From Streptomyces sp. B21-105 (GTDB lineage: Bacteria; Actinomycetota; Actinomycetes; Streptomycetales; Streptomycetaceae), in the NCBI RefSeq assembly GCF_036898465.1, contig NZ_JARUMJ010000001.1, forward strand, positions 7,626,001 to 7,690,000: DNA of 64,000 nucleotides, read 5' to 3'. Made by a program: the position numbers and the translations under genes. This document shows positions 1 to 9,305 of the stretch, in pieces; position 1 is the first letter of the stretch; each line of letters opens with the position of its first letter. The notes below the pieces were generated by a model that saw nothing but the letters and a program-made list of their open reading frames with translations, did not search any database and was not told where the DNA came from.

Positions 1-136
1 CCCCTGATGGAGGGCCTGCTGGACGCTTCCAGCGAGCACGACACGGTCCGGGTAGCGTGGAGACCGGACCGGGAAACCGGGAAACCTCCCAGGGAAGCCC
101 TCGCATCGCGGTCGAAGTCGGTTGGAAGGGGGCCTT

Positions 137-634
137 ATGGCCTACCCACATGAAGCGGCGTCCTCCGGCCCGCAGCCTGCGCATCTTGCACCGGATTCGG
201 AGCCGACGGGTAGCGGACCGGACGCGCGCGGACCCCGGCTGGCCTCGGTCGTGGTGTTCGTTCACGACCACGACGCATCGGCGGACTTCTACGGGGAGCT
301 GCTGAACATGAAGGTCACCGTACGCACCGCGACTGCCGCACTACTCGTGAGCCGCAACGGCTTCCAGGTGTACCTGCGCGCCGTGGGCTCGCACGCCATC
401 CACCCGACGGGCCACGTCGGCGCGCACTACGTGATCTGGACGGCTGACGGCCCCGACGACTTCCAGCGGTGCGAGCGCGTACTCAGAGCCCGCTCCGACC
501 GTGTCGACACCAGGGAAGCTGAAGGCTTCACCCTCATCGAGGGCCGGGATCCCAGCGGTCTGCCGGTCCTCGTGGCATATCCGGGACCTGACGAAGTTGC
601 ACGGCTCGAGATCATCTCTCGCTACTACGTGTGA
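137..634 (+). CDS. VOC-family (glyoxalase-fold) protein
   Basis: A 165-residue protein with one vicinal-oxygen-chelate domain: the segment LASVVVFVHDHDASADFY followed by FGELL-like text is the usual first beta-alpha unit, and a second beta-alpha unit follows near residues 95-150. The ATG at 137 is preceded by a strong purine-rich site (GAAGGGGG) about 5 nt upstream, better than the TTG at 122. Single-domain VOC proteins usually act as dimers on small molecules (glyoxalase, bleomycin-binding, dioxygenase-like). Nothing here decides the substrate, and no complete metal triad could be assigned by eye. The DUF488 gene follows 36 bp downstream on the same strand. Confidence 0.8.
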   Translation: MAYPHEAASSGPQPAHLAPDSEPTGSGPDARGPRLASVVVFVHDHDASADFYGELLNMKVTVRTATAALLVSRNGFQVYLRAVGSHAIHPTGHVGAHYVIWTADGPDDFQRCERVLRARSDRVDTREAEGFTLIEGRDPSGLPVLVAYPGPDEVARLEIISRYYV

Positions 635-670
635 TGCCGGAAGAAGCGAAGACTCGGCAGGAGGCCCTTC

Positions 671-1033
671 ATGGCACACAAGCGAACGGTGCACGTCCGC
701 CGCGTCTACGACACACCGGCGCAGACCGACGGCGCCAGAGTGCTGGTCGACCGCCTCTGGCCCCGTGGCATGACCAAGGAGAAAGCCCACCTCGACGAGT
801 GGTGCAAGCAGGTCGCACCCTCGGCAGAGCTGCGCAAGTGGTACCTCCGCAACCCCCATCGTTTCGCGGAGTTCAGCCACCGCTACCAGGCCGAGCTCCA
901 AGATCCCGAACGTGCAGATGCCCTGGCGCACCTGCTTGACCTCGCCGAAGACGCCACCCTGACACTCCTCACCGCCACCAGACATCCCGAGACCAGCAAA
1001 GCCGAAGTGCTTGCCGCGCTCATCCGGAGCTGA
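671..1033 (+). CDS. DUF488 family protein
   Basis: A 120-residue cytoplasmic protein with the family's opening RVYD and the signature segment VLVDRLWPRGMTKEKAHLDEW, followed by the conserved helix around RKWYLRNPHRFAEF. These match DUF488 (YeaO-like) proteins, whose biochemical role is not established. The length is normal. The ATG at 671 has a GGAGG-type site upstream (near 659). The 3' end overlaps the convergent cupin gene by 14 bp. Confidence 0.85.
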   Translation: MAHKRTVHVRRVYDTPAQTDGARVLVDRLWPRGMTKEKAHLDEWCKQVAPSAELRKWYLRNPHRFAEFSHRYQAELQDPERADALAHLLDLAEDATLTLLTATRHPETSKAEVLAALIRS

Positions 1034-1400
1034 CAGCACAGGAAACCGGTGTCAGGTATCGGATGCCGCCGTCGCCCGCGGTGATGCTGCGCGTGGAGCC
1101 GTGCGGGAGCCAGAGCAGCATGCCCTCGGCCACGTGCTGCGGTTCGTCGGCCGTGCCGATGCCGACGGTTCCGTCTCCGTCGACGACAACGAGCAGGACA
1201 TCCAGGTCCGGTTCGGTGTGGGTCTTGATGCGCTCACCGGGTGGCAAGTGGATGAAGTTGGCGTCGAGCTGGCGTCCGGGCTCGGCCAGTTTCCACAGTG
1301 CTCCCATGGTTGCGGGCACCTGGCCGGTCAGCACCCGGGTGTCGCACAGGATCTGCGGTACAGCTTCCTGCGGGTCATCGGCGGCGTGCCGCTCAGTCAT
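1020..1400 (-). CDS. Small cupin-domain protein
   Basis: A 126-residue single-domain cupin. HLPPGERIKTHTEPDLDVLLVVVDGDGTV carries cupin motif 1 (a His and acidic residues where metal ligands normally lie), and GMLLWLPHGSTRSITAGDGGIRYLTP carries motif 2. I place the start at the ATG at 1400 (MTERHAAD), because the reading frame further upstream looks non-coding and overlaps the neighbouring cupin remnant. Such proteins are often anti-sigma-like sensors or quercetinase-like enzymes, but no function can be assigned. Confidence 0.7.
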   Translation of the reverse strand: MTERHAADDPQEAVPQILCDTRVLTGQVPATMGALWKLAEPGRQLDANFIHLPPGERIKTHTEPDLDVLLVVVDGDGTVGIGTADEPQHVAEGMLLWLPHGSTRSITAGDGGIRYLTPVSCAVSSG

Positions 1401-1417
1401 CCGAGCCCGCCTGCCGG

Positions 1418-1747
1418 CCGATGCGGACCTGGTCCGATCGCGCAACCGCTCACCAGCCCCGACGTCTCCGATCAACTGGCCGTCGTCCACCTGGAACTGT
1501 CCGCGGGCGGCGCCCTGCCCGAACACGACCACGGCGCGCCTCACGGATCGTGCTGATCCCCCTGTCCGGCTCGGTCGAGCTCTGTCACGAAGGAGCGAGA
1601 CGGACGCTGTCCGCTGGTTCTGCCGCGCACGTCGCTACCGGGGAGCGCGTCAGCCTCGTCAATCCCGGCACGGAACCGGCATCCCTCATGGTGGTGGCTT
1701 TCCCGCCGGAATTCGCAGGCCGGCTGGCGTCCTGGCCCGTCGCCTGA
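1418..1747 (+). pseudogene. Frameshifted cupin gene
   Basis: Two reading frames together spell one cupin. SDQLAVVHLELSAGGALPEHDHG lies in one frame up to about 1540, and VLIPLSGSVELCHEG through MVVAFPPEFAGRL lies in another frame from about 1545 to 1747. The first frame stops within ten codons of the break. The joined protein would have the His-rich motif 1 (PEHDHG) and a complete barrel. It lies head-to-head with the intact cupin at 1020-1400. Either the gene is dead or the assembly has a small indel near 1540. Confidence 0.6.
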
Positions 1748-1794
1748 CCGCGTATGCGCGCCAAGTTGATCCGTAGGAGAAGGGCAGTGCATCG

Positions 1795-2223
1795 ATGAAC
1801 CACACGTCAGCCGCCGTAACCGGTGCGGCGGCCTTCGTATGGCTCGGGATGGTGCTGGCCATCTCGTTCCTGGAGACGCCGTTGAAGTTCCGCGCCCCCG
1901 GAGTGACCGTCCCCATCGGACTGGGTATCGGCCGACTCGTCTTCCGAGTGCTGAACCTCGCCGAGACGGCACTGGCCGGCGTGGTGGTCGTCGCGGTAGC
2001 CGTGGGAAGCGCACCCGCTGCGGTCCCCCTGCTGGCCGTCGTCGTGGCCGGCCTGCTCCTCGGCCAGCTGACCGTGATCCGCCCGCGGCTCAACCGGCGG
2101 TCCGACCTGGTACTGGCCGGCGAGGACCTTCCGCGTTCGCGCGGCCACCTGCACTACGTGATCGCCGAGATTGCCAAGGTCATGCTTCTGATCGGCCTCG
2201 GCATCAGCGTTTTGGCCGTGTGA
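1795..2223 (+). CDS. Small integral membrane protein
   Basis: A 142-residue protein with about four hydrophobic segments (residues roughly 5-25, 45-75, 78-95 and 120-140) and a short Arg-rich loop, RPRLNRRSDLVLAG. The pattern resembles small DUF4149/CopD-like membrane proteins, but I do not recognise it firmly. The ATG at 1795 follows a GGAGAAGGG-type site. It sits upstream of ctaD in the same direction with a 142-bp gap, so co-expression is possible but not shown. Confidence 0.65.
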   Translation: MNHTSAAVTGAAAFVWLGMVLAISFLETPLKFRAPGVTVPIGLGIGRLVFRVLNLAETALAGVVVVAVAVGSAPAAVPLLAVVVAGLLLGQLTVIRPRLNRRSDLVLAGEDLPRSRGHLHYVIAEIAKVMLLIGLGISVLAV

Positions 2224-2365
2224 CCCGCCATCAACGCCGATGCACGGCTCAGGCGGCGCCCTCTCGGTAAACTGCGTCGCATTGTCCTGAACTGATCCGG
2301 TATTGGCAGATTGGTCCCTGCAGTAGTTCGCCCGGTAAGTGACCTCACGATCCGAGGAGAGTCGC

Positions 2366-4114
2366 ATGAGTGCGACACCCGACGCCGAAGAAGCGGCGGC
2401 AACCGCCCCGTTGCGTGCCGGGCCCAGCAGTGTGGGAAGCATCGTGGTCAGTTGGGCGACCACGACCGACCACAAGAGAGTCGGAACGCTGTACATCACG
2501 ACATCGTTCGCGTTCTTCCTCGTCGGCGGTGTCATGGCGCTCCTGATGCGCGCCGAGCTGGCCCGGCCGGGTCTGCAGATCATGTCGAACGAGCAGTTCA
2601 ACCAGGCGTTCACGATGCACGGCACGATCATGCTGCTGATGTTCGCGACGCCCTTGTTCGCCGGTTTCGCCAACTGGATCATGCCGCTGCAGATCGGCGC
2701 GCCCGACGTGGCCTTCCCGCGGCTGAACATGCTGGCCTACTGGCTGTACCTGCTCGGCTCGCTGATCGCGGTCGGTGGCTTCCTCACGCCGCAGGGCGCG
2801 GCCGACTTCGGCTGGTTCGCCTACGCGCCACTGAACAGCGTGGTGCGCTCACCAGGCATCGGCGCCGACATGTGGATCATGGGTCTGGCCCTTTCCGGGT
2901 TCGGCACGATCCTCGGCTCGGTCAACTTCATCACCACCATCATCTGCATGCGCGCCCCGGGCATGACCATGTTCCGTATGCCGATCTTCACCTGGAACGT
3001 GCTGCTCACCGGCGTGCTGGTACTGGTGGCCTTTCCCGTGCTGGCGGCCGCGCTCCTGGTCCTGGAGGCGGACCGGAAGTTCGGCGCTCAGGTATTCGAC
3101 GCGGCCAACGGCGGGGCGTTGCTGTGGCAGCACCTGTTCTGGTTCTTCGGCCATCCAGAGGTGTACATCATCGCGCTGCCGTTCTTCGGCATCGTCTCCG
3201 AAGTCCTTCCCGTGTTCGCCCGCAAGCCGATGTTCGGCTACGTGGGCCTGATCGGCGCGACGATCGCGATCGCCGGCCTGTCGATCACGGTCTGGGCGCA
3301 CCACATGTTCGCCACCGGCGGTGTGCTGCTGCCGTTCTTCGCTTTCATGTCGTACTTGATCGCGGTGCCGACCGGGGTGAAGTTCTTCAACTGGACCGGC
3401 ACGCTGTGGAAGGGCAGTCTCAGTTTCGAGACGCCCATGCTGTGGGCGCTAGGCTTCCTGGTCACCTTCCTCTTCGGCGGGCTGACGGGCGTCATCCTGG
3501 CCTCCCCGCCACTGGACTTCCACGTCACCGACTCGTACTTCGTGGTGGCCCACTTCCATTACGTGGTCTTCGGCACCGTGGTGTTCGCGATGTTCTCCGG
3601 GTTCTACTTCTGGTGGCCGAAGTTCACCGGGAAAATGCTCGACGAGCGCCTCGGGAAGATCCACTTCTGGACGCTGTTCGTCGGCTTCCACACGACGTTC
3701 CTGGTCCAGCACTGGTTGGGCGCGGAGGGCATGCCACGCCGCTACGCCGACTACCTCGCCGCCGACGGCTTCACCGCGCTCAATTCGGTCTCCACGATCG
3801 GAGCCTTCCTGCTGGGCTTGTCCACGCTTCCCTTCCTCTACAACGTCTGGAAGACCGCCATGTACGGGCGTGCGGTCAAGGTCGATGACCCGTGGGGCTA
3901 CGGCCGTTCGCTGGAGTGGGCCACGTCTTGCCCGCCGCCGCGGCACAACTTCCTCACCCTGCCGAAGATCCGCAGCGAGTCTCCGGCCTTCGACCTCCAC
4001 CACCCGGACGTCGCAGCCCTGGACCAGGCGGAGAACCTGGGCCGGTACGCCGACGCCCGCCGTGGCTCAGCCCCCGCACGCACGAACGGCCTGGACGACG
4101 GTGCCAAGGACTGA
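2366..4114 (+). CDS. ctaD: Cytochrome c oxidase subunit I (aa3 type)
   Basis: A 582-residue haem-copper oxidase subunit I with about twelve membrane helices. Visible signatures are the haem a ligand in MHGTIMLL, the CuB ligand and cross-linked His-Tyr pair in [15 protein letters not shown], the CuB His-His in [10 protein letters not shown], and the haem a/a3 histidines in [10 protein letters not shown]. It is the catalytic core reducing oxygen to water at the end of the respiratory chain. The ATG at 2366 has GAGGAGA 5 nt upstream. No other oxidase subunit genes are nearby, so this looks like a stand-alone additional copy of the kind Streptomyces often carry outside the main cta operon. Confidence 0.95.
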   Translation: MSATPDAEEAAATAPLRAGPSSVGSIVVSWATTTDHKRVGTLYITTSFAFFLVGGVMALLMRAELARPGLQIMSNEQFNQAFTMHGTIMLLMFATPLFAGFANWIMPLQIGAPDVAFPRLNMLAYWLYLLGSLIAVGGFLTPQGAADFGWFAYAPLNSVVRSPGIGADMWIMGLALSGFGTILGSVNFITTIICMRAPGMTMFRMPIFTWNVLLTGVLVLVAFPVLAAALLVLEADRKFGAQVFDAANGGALLWQHLFWFFGHPEVYIIALPFFGIVSEVLPVFARKPMFGYVGLIGATIAIAGLSITVWAHHMFATGGVLLPFFAFMSYLIAVPTGVKFFNWTGTLWKGSLSFETPMLWALGFLVTFLFGGLTGVILASPPLDFHVTDSYFVVAHFHYVVFGTVVFAMFSGFYFWWPKFTGKMLDERLGKIHFWTLFVGFHTTFLVQHWLGAEGMPRRYADYLAADGFTALNSVSTIGAFLLGLSTLPFLYNVWKTAMYGRAVKVDDPWGYGRSLEWATSCPPPRHNFLTLPKIRSESPAFDLHHPDVAALDQAENLGRYADARRGSAPARTNGLDDGAKD

Positions 4115-4485
4115 GGCGGAGGCGGCGCACAGATGGACAACCAACACGGCGCCGGCATCGCCCCGCCACGGCGTGGCGGTGAACCAGTCAGACCTCGATG
4201 CGGCGTCCCGGCAGCGAAACTTGCATGGAGGGGCCTTCGGCGGGACCGTGGAAAGGTGTTCCGCTGGCGAGTGTGGCCTCAGCTCATGGCCGCGTTTGCC
4301 AAGATGCGCGGAGGGCTGAGGGCAACGCAAAGGCATGGTGCGCAGCCGCCCGACATCGCGATGATGTCGGTGGTGGCGTTGACCGTTCCTCTTGTCCTGC
4401 TGGAGCTGGCGATCAGCGACAGCACGGTGAGACTGTCCCTCCCCTCGTAGCGTAGAGACCATGACTGCAGGGGAAGTTGGGAGAG
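4115..4485 (+). other. Stretch without a supported gene
   Basis: The 370 bp after ctaD contain one open frame (about 4133-4450) that would encode roughly 105 residues with one hydrophobic segment ([18 protein letters not shown]). Codon usage and start context are unconvincing, so I do not call it a gene. No terminator hairpin or repeat stood out. Confidence 0.3.
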
Positions 4486-4626
4486 ATGCTCACCTACGCC
4501 AACCATCTGGGTCTGTACGCCGAGGAGATCAGCCACACCGGCGAGCAACAGGGCAACTTCCCGCAGGCGTTCACCCATTTCGCCCTGATCAGCGCCGCGT
4601 TCAACCTGGACCCTGCGCTCGGCTGA
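4486..4626 (+). pseudogene. C-terminal remnant of a GH15 glucoamylase-like enzyme
   Basis: Forty-six codons end in a TGA at 4624. They encode [12 protein letters not shown] followed by [17 protein letters not shown], which is the typical C-terminal catalytic-domain text of glycoside hydrolase family 15 proteins (glucoamylase/trehalase-like, with the conserved GNFPQAF). About 550 upstream residues are missing, so this is a relic of a deleted gene. Confidence 0.7.
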
Positions 4627-4866
4627 GGAACCGGCATCCAGGCCCTGCCCGCCCGGCACCCCGACGCCGAGATCCTGACCGCCCCGAGAACAGGCCGTGC
4701 TGATGCGGCTCTGACGAAAAGTGCAGTAGCTGCTGAGGGAACTGGAGCGTTCCCCTGGCTGGGCATAGGCCCAGCCAGTCGACGCCACACCGTCGCCGGC
4801 TGCGTCGACGCCCCGTCATGGTGCGGCCGGACACCGTGACCGGCAGCGATCCATCGCGGACCTAAC

Positions 4867-5358
4867 TCATCGCGGGAGTTTCGCGGTGCGCTCGGGGTGG
4901 GCCACGGTGATGTACCGCATCGCGGTCTGGGCGCGGATTCCGAACAAGCGCATCAGGTGAAGCGGGTCGTCGACCTCGAATGCCTCGTCGCGGATCCGGT
5001 CTTGCCGCAGCGTCGGCATCGTGAGTCCAGTGGGCCGGAAGATGGCGGTGAACGTGGTGCCGATGGGCGAGTGAGTGGTGTCTACCGCGGTCCAGCGGTT
5101 GATCAGCAGATGCGGGTTGGTCGTCACCGGCCAGCGGCGGTGACGTTCGCGGAGCCACGCGGAGGCGCAGCGGTGGGTGAGTTCGTCCAGGTAGATGATG
5201 TGCCGTTTGCCAGGACGCCGGACGATGAGCCGCTCACGAGACAGGTCGAGGTCGGTGACCGGAAGCCGGCGGATGTCGGTGCCGCTGAGCGCATGGATGC
5301 GGTGAATCTCCTGCAGGAGCCCCGGGCGGTCCGGGTTACCCAGGTCTGATGCACTCAA
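4867..5358 (-). pseudogene. Truncated tyrosine recombinase (integrase) remnant
   Basis: A 163-residue frame resembling the C-terminal catalytic part of a phage-type integrase. The segment DIRRLPVTDLDLSRERLIV is followed by KRHIIYLD and near the end by DPLHLMRLFGIRAQTAMRYI, which corresponds to the region holding the catalytic Tyr (RY). The usual HxLRH box reads LRQDRIRDE, lacking the normal histidine. The N-terminal arm- and core-binding domains are absent. It is probably a dead remnant of an integrated element; a tRNA-type attachment site was not recognised beside it. Confidence 0.55.
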
Positions 5359-5519
5359 GTCGGCGGCTGGGTGGGGGAGGAAGTCCCGTCCCGCTCAGGC
5401 GCGGCGCGGAACGGATTCGCTCCTTGTGGTCCCGGCGGCGATCAGAGCGAAGCCCAGTGCGAGGCGAGCGTGTCGTGCCTTCGTAGGCACGTCAGGCCGA
5501 TGAGCGCACGCTGGTGCGG

Positions 5520-5630
5520 CGGGAGTTTGATCCGCTCGCGGCACGGCCCGCGTCGTCGGCGGCCGGCCAAACTTCACGCCGACAGGGGATACGACTGCGA
5601 CCACCGACGGTGCGAGCGCTGCCGCTTGGT
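5520..5630 (+). pseudogene. IS5-type transposase fragment
   Basis: The short frame reading RRRRPAKLHADRGYDCDHRR matches the conserved KLxADxGYDxDxLR block of IS5-group transposases of actinomycetes, which carries one of the DDE aspartates. Nothing else of the transposase is present. It lies between the integrase remnant and terD, in a 270-bp stretch with no intact gene. Confidence 0.5.
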
Positions 5631-6163
5631 CAGGGCTGTGGGGTGCTGCCCATCTCGGCGGTGAAGATCACGGGGTCGCTGTCGAACCCTCGGACCATCT
5701 CGTGGAACTCCCACGTTCCGGAGGTGTCCCTGGTGAACTCCGCGACCGTCGCGGCGGTGTGTCCGGAGAGCTGTGCGAAGTCGTCTTTCAGTAGCTCTCT
5801 GTATCCCTCGACAACCAGAACTCCGGCGTTCGATATGTCACCGAAGGTTTTGGGGCCGCTGTTCTGGTGGATCGCCACACCCACCACCACCCGTGCGAAG
5901 GAGGGAGCGAGGCGATCGAACTCCAGGGTCATCGCTTCGACGTAGCCGAAGCCCTGCCCGGTCTGGCTGTGCCGACTCATATTGATGGTGCCGTCCGGTG
6001 AGCGGCTGTCGAAGTGGACGACGTACACCGGCCGCCCGTAGGGGGCGTCCGCCGAGTAGGTCGCGGCGATGATGTCGAGATGATGAGGTGGCTGATTCCA
6101 GGGACTCGGGTCCCACTTGAGCCGTACCTCGGCCTTTCCCGCTCCGTGGTTGTCGCTGCTCAC
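5630..6163 (-). CDS. TerD-family protein
   Basis: A 177-residue TerD-domain protein. KAEVRLKWDPSPWN opens the fold, and DGTINMSRHSQTGQGFGYVEAM and FAGDIS-like text around KTFGDISNAGVLVVEG correspond to the calcium-binding and core strands of the family. TerD/TerZ proteins belong to tellurite and stress-resistance systems; many actinomycete paralogues occur alone and have unknown roles. I start at the GTG at 6163, with GGAGAGG about 10 nt upstream. The open frame continues upstream into remnants of a PucR-type gene, which is not part of this protein. Confidence 0.75.
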   Translation of the reverse strand: MSSDNHGAGKAEVRLKWDPSPWNQPPHHLDIIAATYSADAPYGRPVYVVHFDSRSPDGTINMSRHSQTGQGFGYVEAMTLEFDRLAPSFARVVVGVAIHQNSGPKTFGDISNAGVLVVEGYRELLKDDFAQLSGHTAATVAEFTRDTSGTWEFHEMVRGFDSDPVIFTAEMGSTPQP

Positions 6164-6299
6164 CGGATGACTGCCTCTCCCGTAACGCGCTGTCACGGGA
6201 TGGTCCCCGCATGGGCAAGTATGGCTCTCGGCCGTCCTGTTGAAGCCTCGCGCGCTTAGCTCGCGGATCGGGCTGGGCGGTGTCAGACGTCTTTGGCGC

Positions 6300-6600
6300 C
6301 GGCCAGTCCAGGGGCCGGTGAGTTTGTGGATGCGTTCCAGGCGATAGTTCAGGGCGCGCACGCTGAGGGTGAGGCGGCGGGCGGCCTCGGCGGCCGGCAG
6401 GTCGGCGGCGCGCAGGACGGGGTCGTCGAGATCGAGGCGCTCGGCGAGTTCCGGGGCGTTGAGAGCTTCCTCGTAGGACTGGACGACGCCTCAGGGACCG
6501 GGCTGGGGGCGGCCGACGGCGACCCGGCCTTCGCCGGTGGCGGCGTGCGCCTGCTGCCGGGCACGTACAGCGAAGCGCCCGTCACCAGCCAGTACTGAAG
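6300..6600 (-). pseudogene. C-terminal remnant of a PucR-type regulator
   Basis: One minus-strand frame reads AERLDLDDPVLRAADLPAAE and then LSVRALNYRLERIHKLTG. This is the C-terminal helix-turn-helix of PucR/CdaR-family transcription regulators (compare the usual RNTVRYRLxRIEELTG). The upstream sensory part is missing or out of frame, and the frame runs on into the region before terD without its own stop. It is a relic. Confidence 0.6.
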
Positions 6601-6636
6601 GTCGCGCAGCCTCGCGACTTCCCGATGGGCCCGATT

Positions 6637-8367
6637 TCAGGCGGAGGTACCGGTGACCGCGGTGCCGGACCTGGTCAGTGTGTACGTCAGTCGCGTCCCG
6701 CTCCAGAAGTAGAAGGTGAGGGTCACGGCGGCGCCGTCGGTGACATCGCTGAAGAACGCGGTCGGCAAGGTGATCGTGCCCGCGGTGTAGTCCGGCGTGA
6801 AGGCCACGTTGAACTGCTTGTATGTCGTCCAGGACTGCGGACCGGCGGGGCTGCCGTCGGCATATACGGCTTCCATGGTCGCCAGCTTGTCCCCGTTGAA
6901 CGCGGTGGGTATCACCAGCGAGGCGGTCGTACCCGTCGCGCTCGTCAGCACCGGCTTGTCATAGGTGATGACGTTGACGGCCCAAGGAATTCCCTCCGTG
7001 AACCGGAGGGACAGGACGGCGTTCGTGCCGTGCTCCTGCGACGCGGTCAGCCGGCCGAGAGTAGCCGCCGCGATCGTCAGCGTGCTGCCGCTGACGGTGT
7101 AGTCCACGCCCCGGACCAGATGACGGGTGCCGACATCGACCCTCGTCAGCCTGGTGCCGTTGAGGTTCAGCGTGATCGTCGCGTCCGCCGGGGTCCTGCC
7201 CTTGGGCACAAAGAGCTGATCGGTGGAGGCGGTGCCGGAGCGCCCGGTCCAGCTCGAACGTATCTGCGCATAGAGGCTCGGGTCGTTCCATTGCATGGTG
7301 CGGCGGTTGAAGCGACTGCCGTTGTCCCACAGCATCGTGGTCAAGCCCCGGTATCGCGCGTAGTGGCCGAGATACTCGAGGTACTTGAGCGTCTCTCCCT
7401 CTTCGACCGTGCCGGGGCCGGAGTCCCAGCCGAGCAGCCCGTACTCACCGACGACGGCCGGGATCCCGTTGGCCACGAAGGCCTTATGGACCAGGTCGAA
7501 CGTGTCGGTCAGGTCCTGCTGGGTGGCCGCGTTGAAGGTCGTGTAGCCGGCGAGGTTCACGCTGAAGGGCCAGAAACTGTAGTAGTGGACCGAGGCCACG
7601 AGATTCGGGTCGTCGAGCGCGGCGAAGGTGGCGACCAGGCTGTCGATCTTGGGCTGATCCGGGGTGTCCCCCAAGGTCGGCATGACAAGCAGCCGGTCGG
7701 CATTGCCTCCGCCGGTCGAGCGCACAACGGAGTGGAACGTCGTGTTGAGCTCGTTCATCAGAACGGCGTTCTGCTCGTCGCCTGAACTGCCGGTGAAGAA
7801 GGGCTCGTTGACGCTCTCGAAAAGCAGTCGGCGCGACTCGTCCCGGAAGGTGGCCGCGATCTGCTGCCAGGTTGCCGTGTACTGGGCCAGGACCGCGTCA
7901 TGCTGGGCCGGCATGTTCAGCACCCACTGCCACGCGTCGCCGTGCATGTTGATCAGAACGTGGAAACCATCGGCCAAGGCCCAGTCGACCACCTCCTTGA
8001 TCCTGGCCAGGAACACCGGGTCGAGGGTGTAGGCCGGAGCCGGGCCCTCGTGCTGGCCCCAGGTCACCGGGATCCGGATGCTCCTGAAGCCCTGCGCCTT
8101 CAGCCTGCGGAAGAACGCCCGGGTCACCCGCGGGTTGCCCCACGCCGTCTCGTCGGCGCCGATGGCCTCGAATGTGTTGCCCAGATTCCAGCCCGGCTGC
8201 ATGTCTGCGACCACGTCCAGCGCGGACGCCGACGCGGCGGAACCAGCGGACCGGGCAGCGGCCTGGGCGGCCGATGGGGTGGACAACGCCGCGACGGCGA
8301 GGGCCGCGGAGGTCGTCATGGCCTGGCGGCGAGTGAAACCGGCTGAACTCGGCATAGAACTCTCCAT
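6637..8367 (-). CDS. Secreted GH5 endoglucanase with C-terminal X2 module
   Basis: A 576-residue secreted glycosidase. The N-terminus has a Tat-type signal (FTRRQAMTTSAALAVAAL then AAQAA). The catalytic domain (about 50-390) shows the GH5 hallmarks: GWNLGNTFEAIGADETAWG, IRIPVTWGQH, the acid/base Glu in LLFESVNEPF, and the nucleophile Glu in PAVVGEYGLLG. The last ~180 residues have the repeated strand pattern of CBM_X2 modules (LFVPKGRTPADATITLNLNG, then VDYTVSGSTLTI). It should hydrolyse beta-1,4-glucans outside the cell. Two LacI-type operator-like palindromes lie upstream. The start at 8367 or the in-frame ATG at 8355 are both possible. Confidence 0.9.
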   Translation of the reverse strand: MESSMPSSAGFTRRQAMTTSAALAVAALSTPSAAQAAARSAGSAASASALDVVADMQPGWNLGNTFEAIGADETAWGNPRVTRAFFRRLKAQGFRSIRIPVTWGQHEGPAPAYTLDPVFLARIKEVVDWALADGFHVLINMHGDAWQWVLNMPAQHDAVLAQYTATWQQIAATFRDESRRLLFESVNEPFFTGSSGDEQNAVLMNELNTTFHSVVRSTGGGNADRLLVMPTLGDTPDQPKIDSLVATFAALDDPNLVASVHYYSFWPFSVNLAGYTTFNAATQQDLTDTFDLVHKAFVANGIPAVVGEYGLLGWDSGPGTVEEGETLKYLEYLGHYARYRGLTTMLWDNGSRFNRRTMQWNDPSLYAQIRSSWTGRSGTASTDQLFVPKGRTPADATITLNLNGTRLTRVDVGTRHLVRGVDYTVSGSTLTIAAATLGRLTASQEHGTNAVLSLRFTEGIPWAVNVITYDKPVLTSATGTTASLVIPTAFNGDKLATMEAVYADGSPAGPQSWTTYKQFNVAFTPDYTAGTITLPTAFFSDVTDGAAVTLTFYFWSGTRLTYTLTRSGTAVTGTSA

Positions 8368-8410
8368 TGAGTCGAAAGGCCTGCCCTCATGTCGGCGGCG
8401 TCAACGCAAC

Positions 8411-8426
8411 GTCGAAGCGCTTCGAC
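8411..8426. promoter_or_regulatory. LacI-family operator-like palindrome upstream of the cellulase
   Basis: A perfect 16-bp palindrome, GTCGAAGCGCTTCGAC, 44-59 bp upstream of the GH5 start. A central CG with arms of this kind is typical of LacI-family operators; the streptomycete CebR site is related (TGGGAGCGCTCCCA). A second near-copy with the same left half and core (GTCGAAGCGCTTCCC) lies at 8511-8525. No LacI regulator is encoded in the window. Confidence 0.65.
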
Positions 8427-8809
8427 ACGTTGCGGGAGCCTAGCGCAGCCTCGCGACGGAGAGAACGGGCCGATCCGCATGGAAACTGCATCGAGTCCGA
8501 AAGGACCTGCGTCGAAGCGCTTCCCTGCAGTGGGTTCGTCAGGCGCGGTGTCGCGCAGGCTCGTCGGGGTTCCCTGCTCATCTGCCGCCGACGCCGACGG
8601 GATCGGCGGTCGCCCGGCGGAGGATCTCACGCGGAGTGGGTCAGGCCGGGGAGATCTCACGCCTCCACTGCGCCCCGCCCGCGAGCAACGGCCCGGAACG
8701 TCCCGCCAAGCCACGGGCTATCGAGACGCTCGGGCTCTGTCCTGGTCCGGGGCAGTGGGTGCGGGGACGCCTGCATATCAGCTGGGGAGCAGGTTGGGCT
8801 TGCGTATGG

Positions 8810-8847
8810 AAACCGATCGGTTTACTGTGATGGAAACCGATCGGTTT
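8810..8847. promoter_or_regulatory. Tandem TetR-type operators
   Basis: The 14-bp palindrome AAACCGATCGGTTT occurs twice, at 8810-8823 and 8834-8847, with centres 24 bp apart, ending about 20 bp before the dehydrogenase start. Paired palindromes of this kind before a short-chain dehydrogenase gene are typical TetR-family operators. The matching regulator is not in the window. Confidence 0.75.
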
Positions 8848-8867
8848 CTCATTCTGTGGAGGCAGTC

Positions 8868-9305
8868 ATGACCGCACTCAAGGGCGCCAACGTCTTCGTC
8901 ACCGGCGGCAGCCGAGGCATTGGCAAGGCCCTGGTGGAAGAGCTGTACGCGCGCGGTGCCGGCAAGGTGTACGCCACGGCCCGCGACCCGCGCACGGTGA
9001 GGCACCCGGACGCGGTCCCGGTGGCGCTGGAGGTCACCGATCCGGCCTCCGTGGCGGCGGCCGCCGCGCAGGCGCAGGACGTGACCGTGCTGATCAACAA
9101 CGCCGGTGCCGTGGTCGGCGCGTCGTACCTCGACTCCCCGGTCGATGACGTACGACGGGAGTTCGAGACCAACTTCTACGGCCCGCTGCTGCTCACCCGG
9201 GCCTTCGTGCCGGTCATCGAGCGCAACGGCGGCGGCCACCTCCTCAACGTGCACTCCGTGCTGTCCTGGCTGGCCCTCGGCGGCTTGGGGCGGTACTCGC
9301 CCTGA
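8868..9305 (+). pseudogene. Short-chain dehydrogenase, truncated by a deletion
   Basis: The 145 residues give the N-terminal two-thirds of a Rossmann-fold SDR: NVFVTGGSRGIGKALVEEL (cofactor TGxxxGIG), then VLINNAGAVVG (NNAG) and LLNVHSVLSWLALGGLGRYS. The catalytic YxxxK should follow directly after 'YS', but the frame stops at once (SP*). The next codons in another frame belong to an alpha/beta hydrolase, so a deletion removed the SDR C-terminus. The ATG at 8868 has GGAGG upstream. The Tyr-Lys pair is absent, so the product should be inactive. Confidence 0.75.

Noticed and set aside
1807..2730. Long minus-strand open frame opposite the membrane protein and ctaD
   Set aside because: It runs antisense through two well supported genes, shows no domain and has shadow-type composition.
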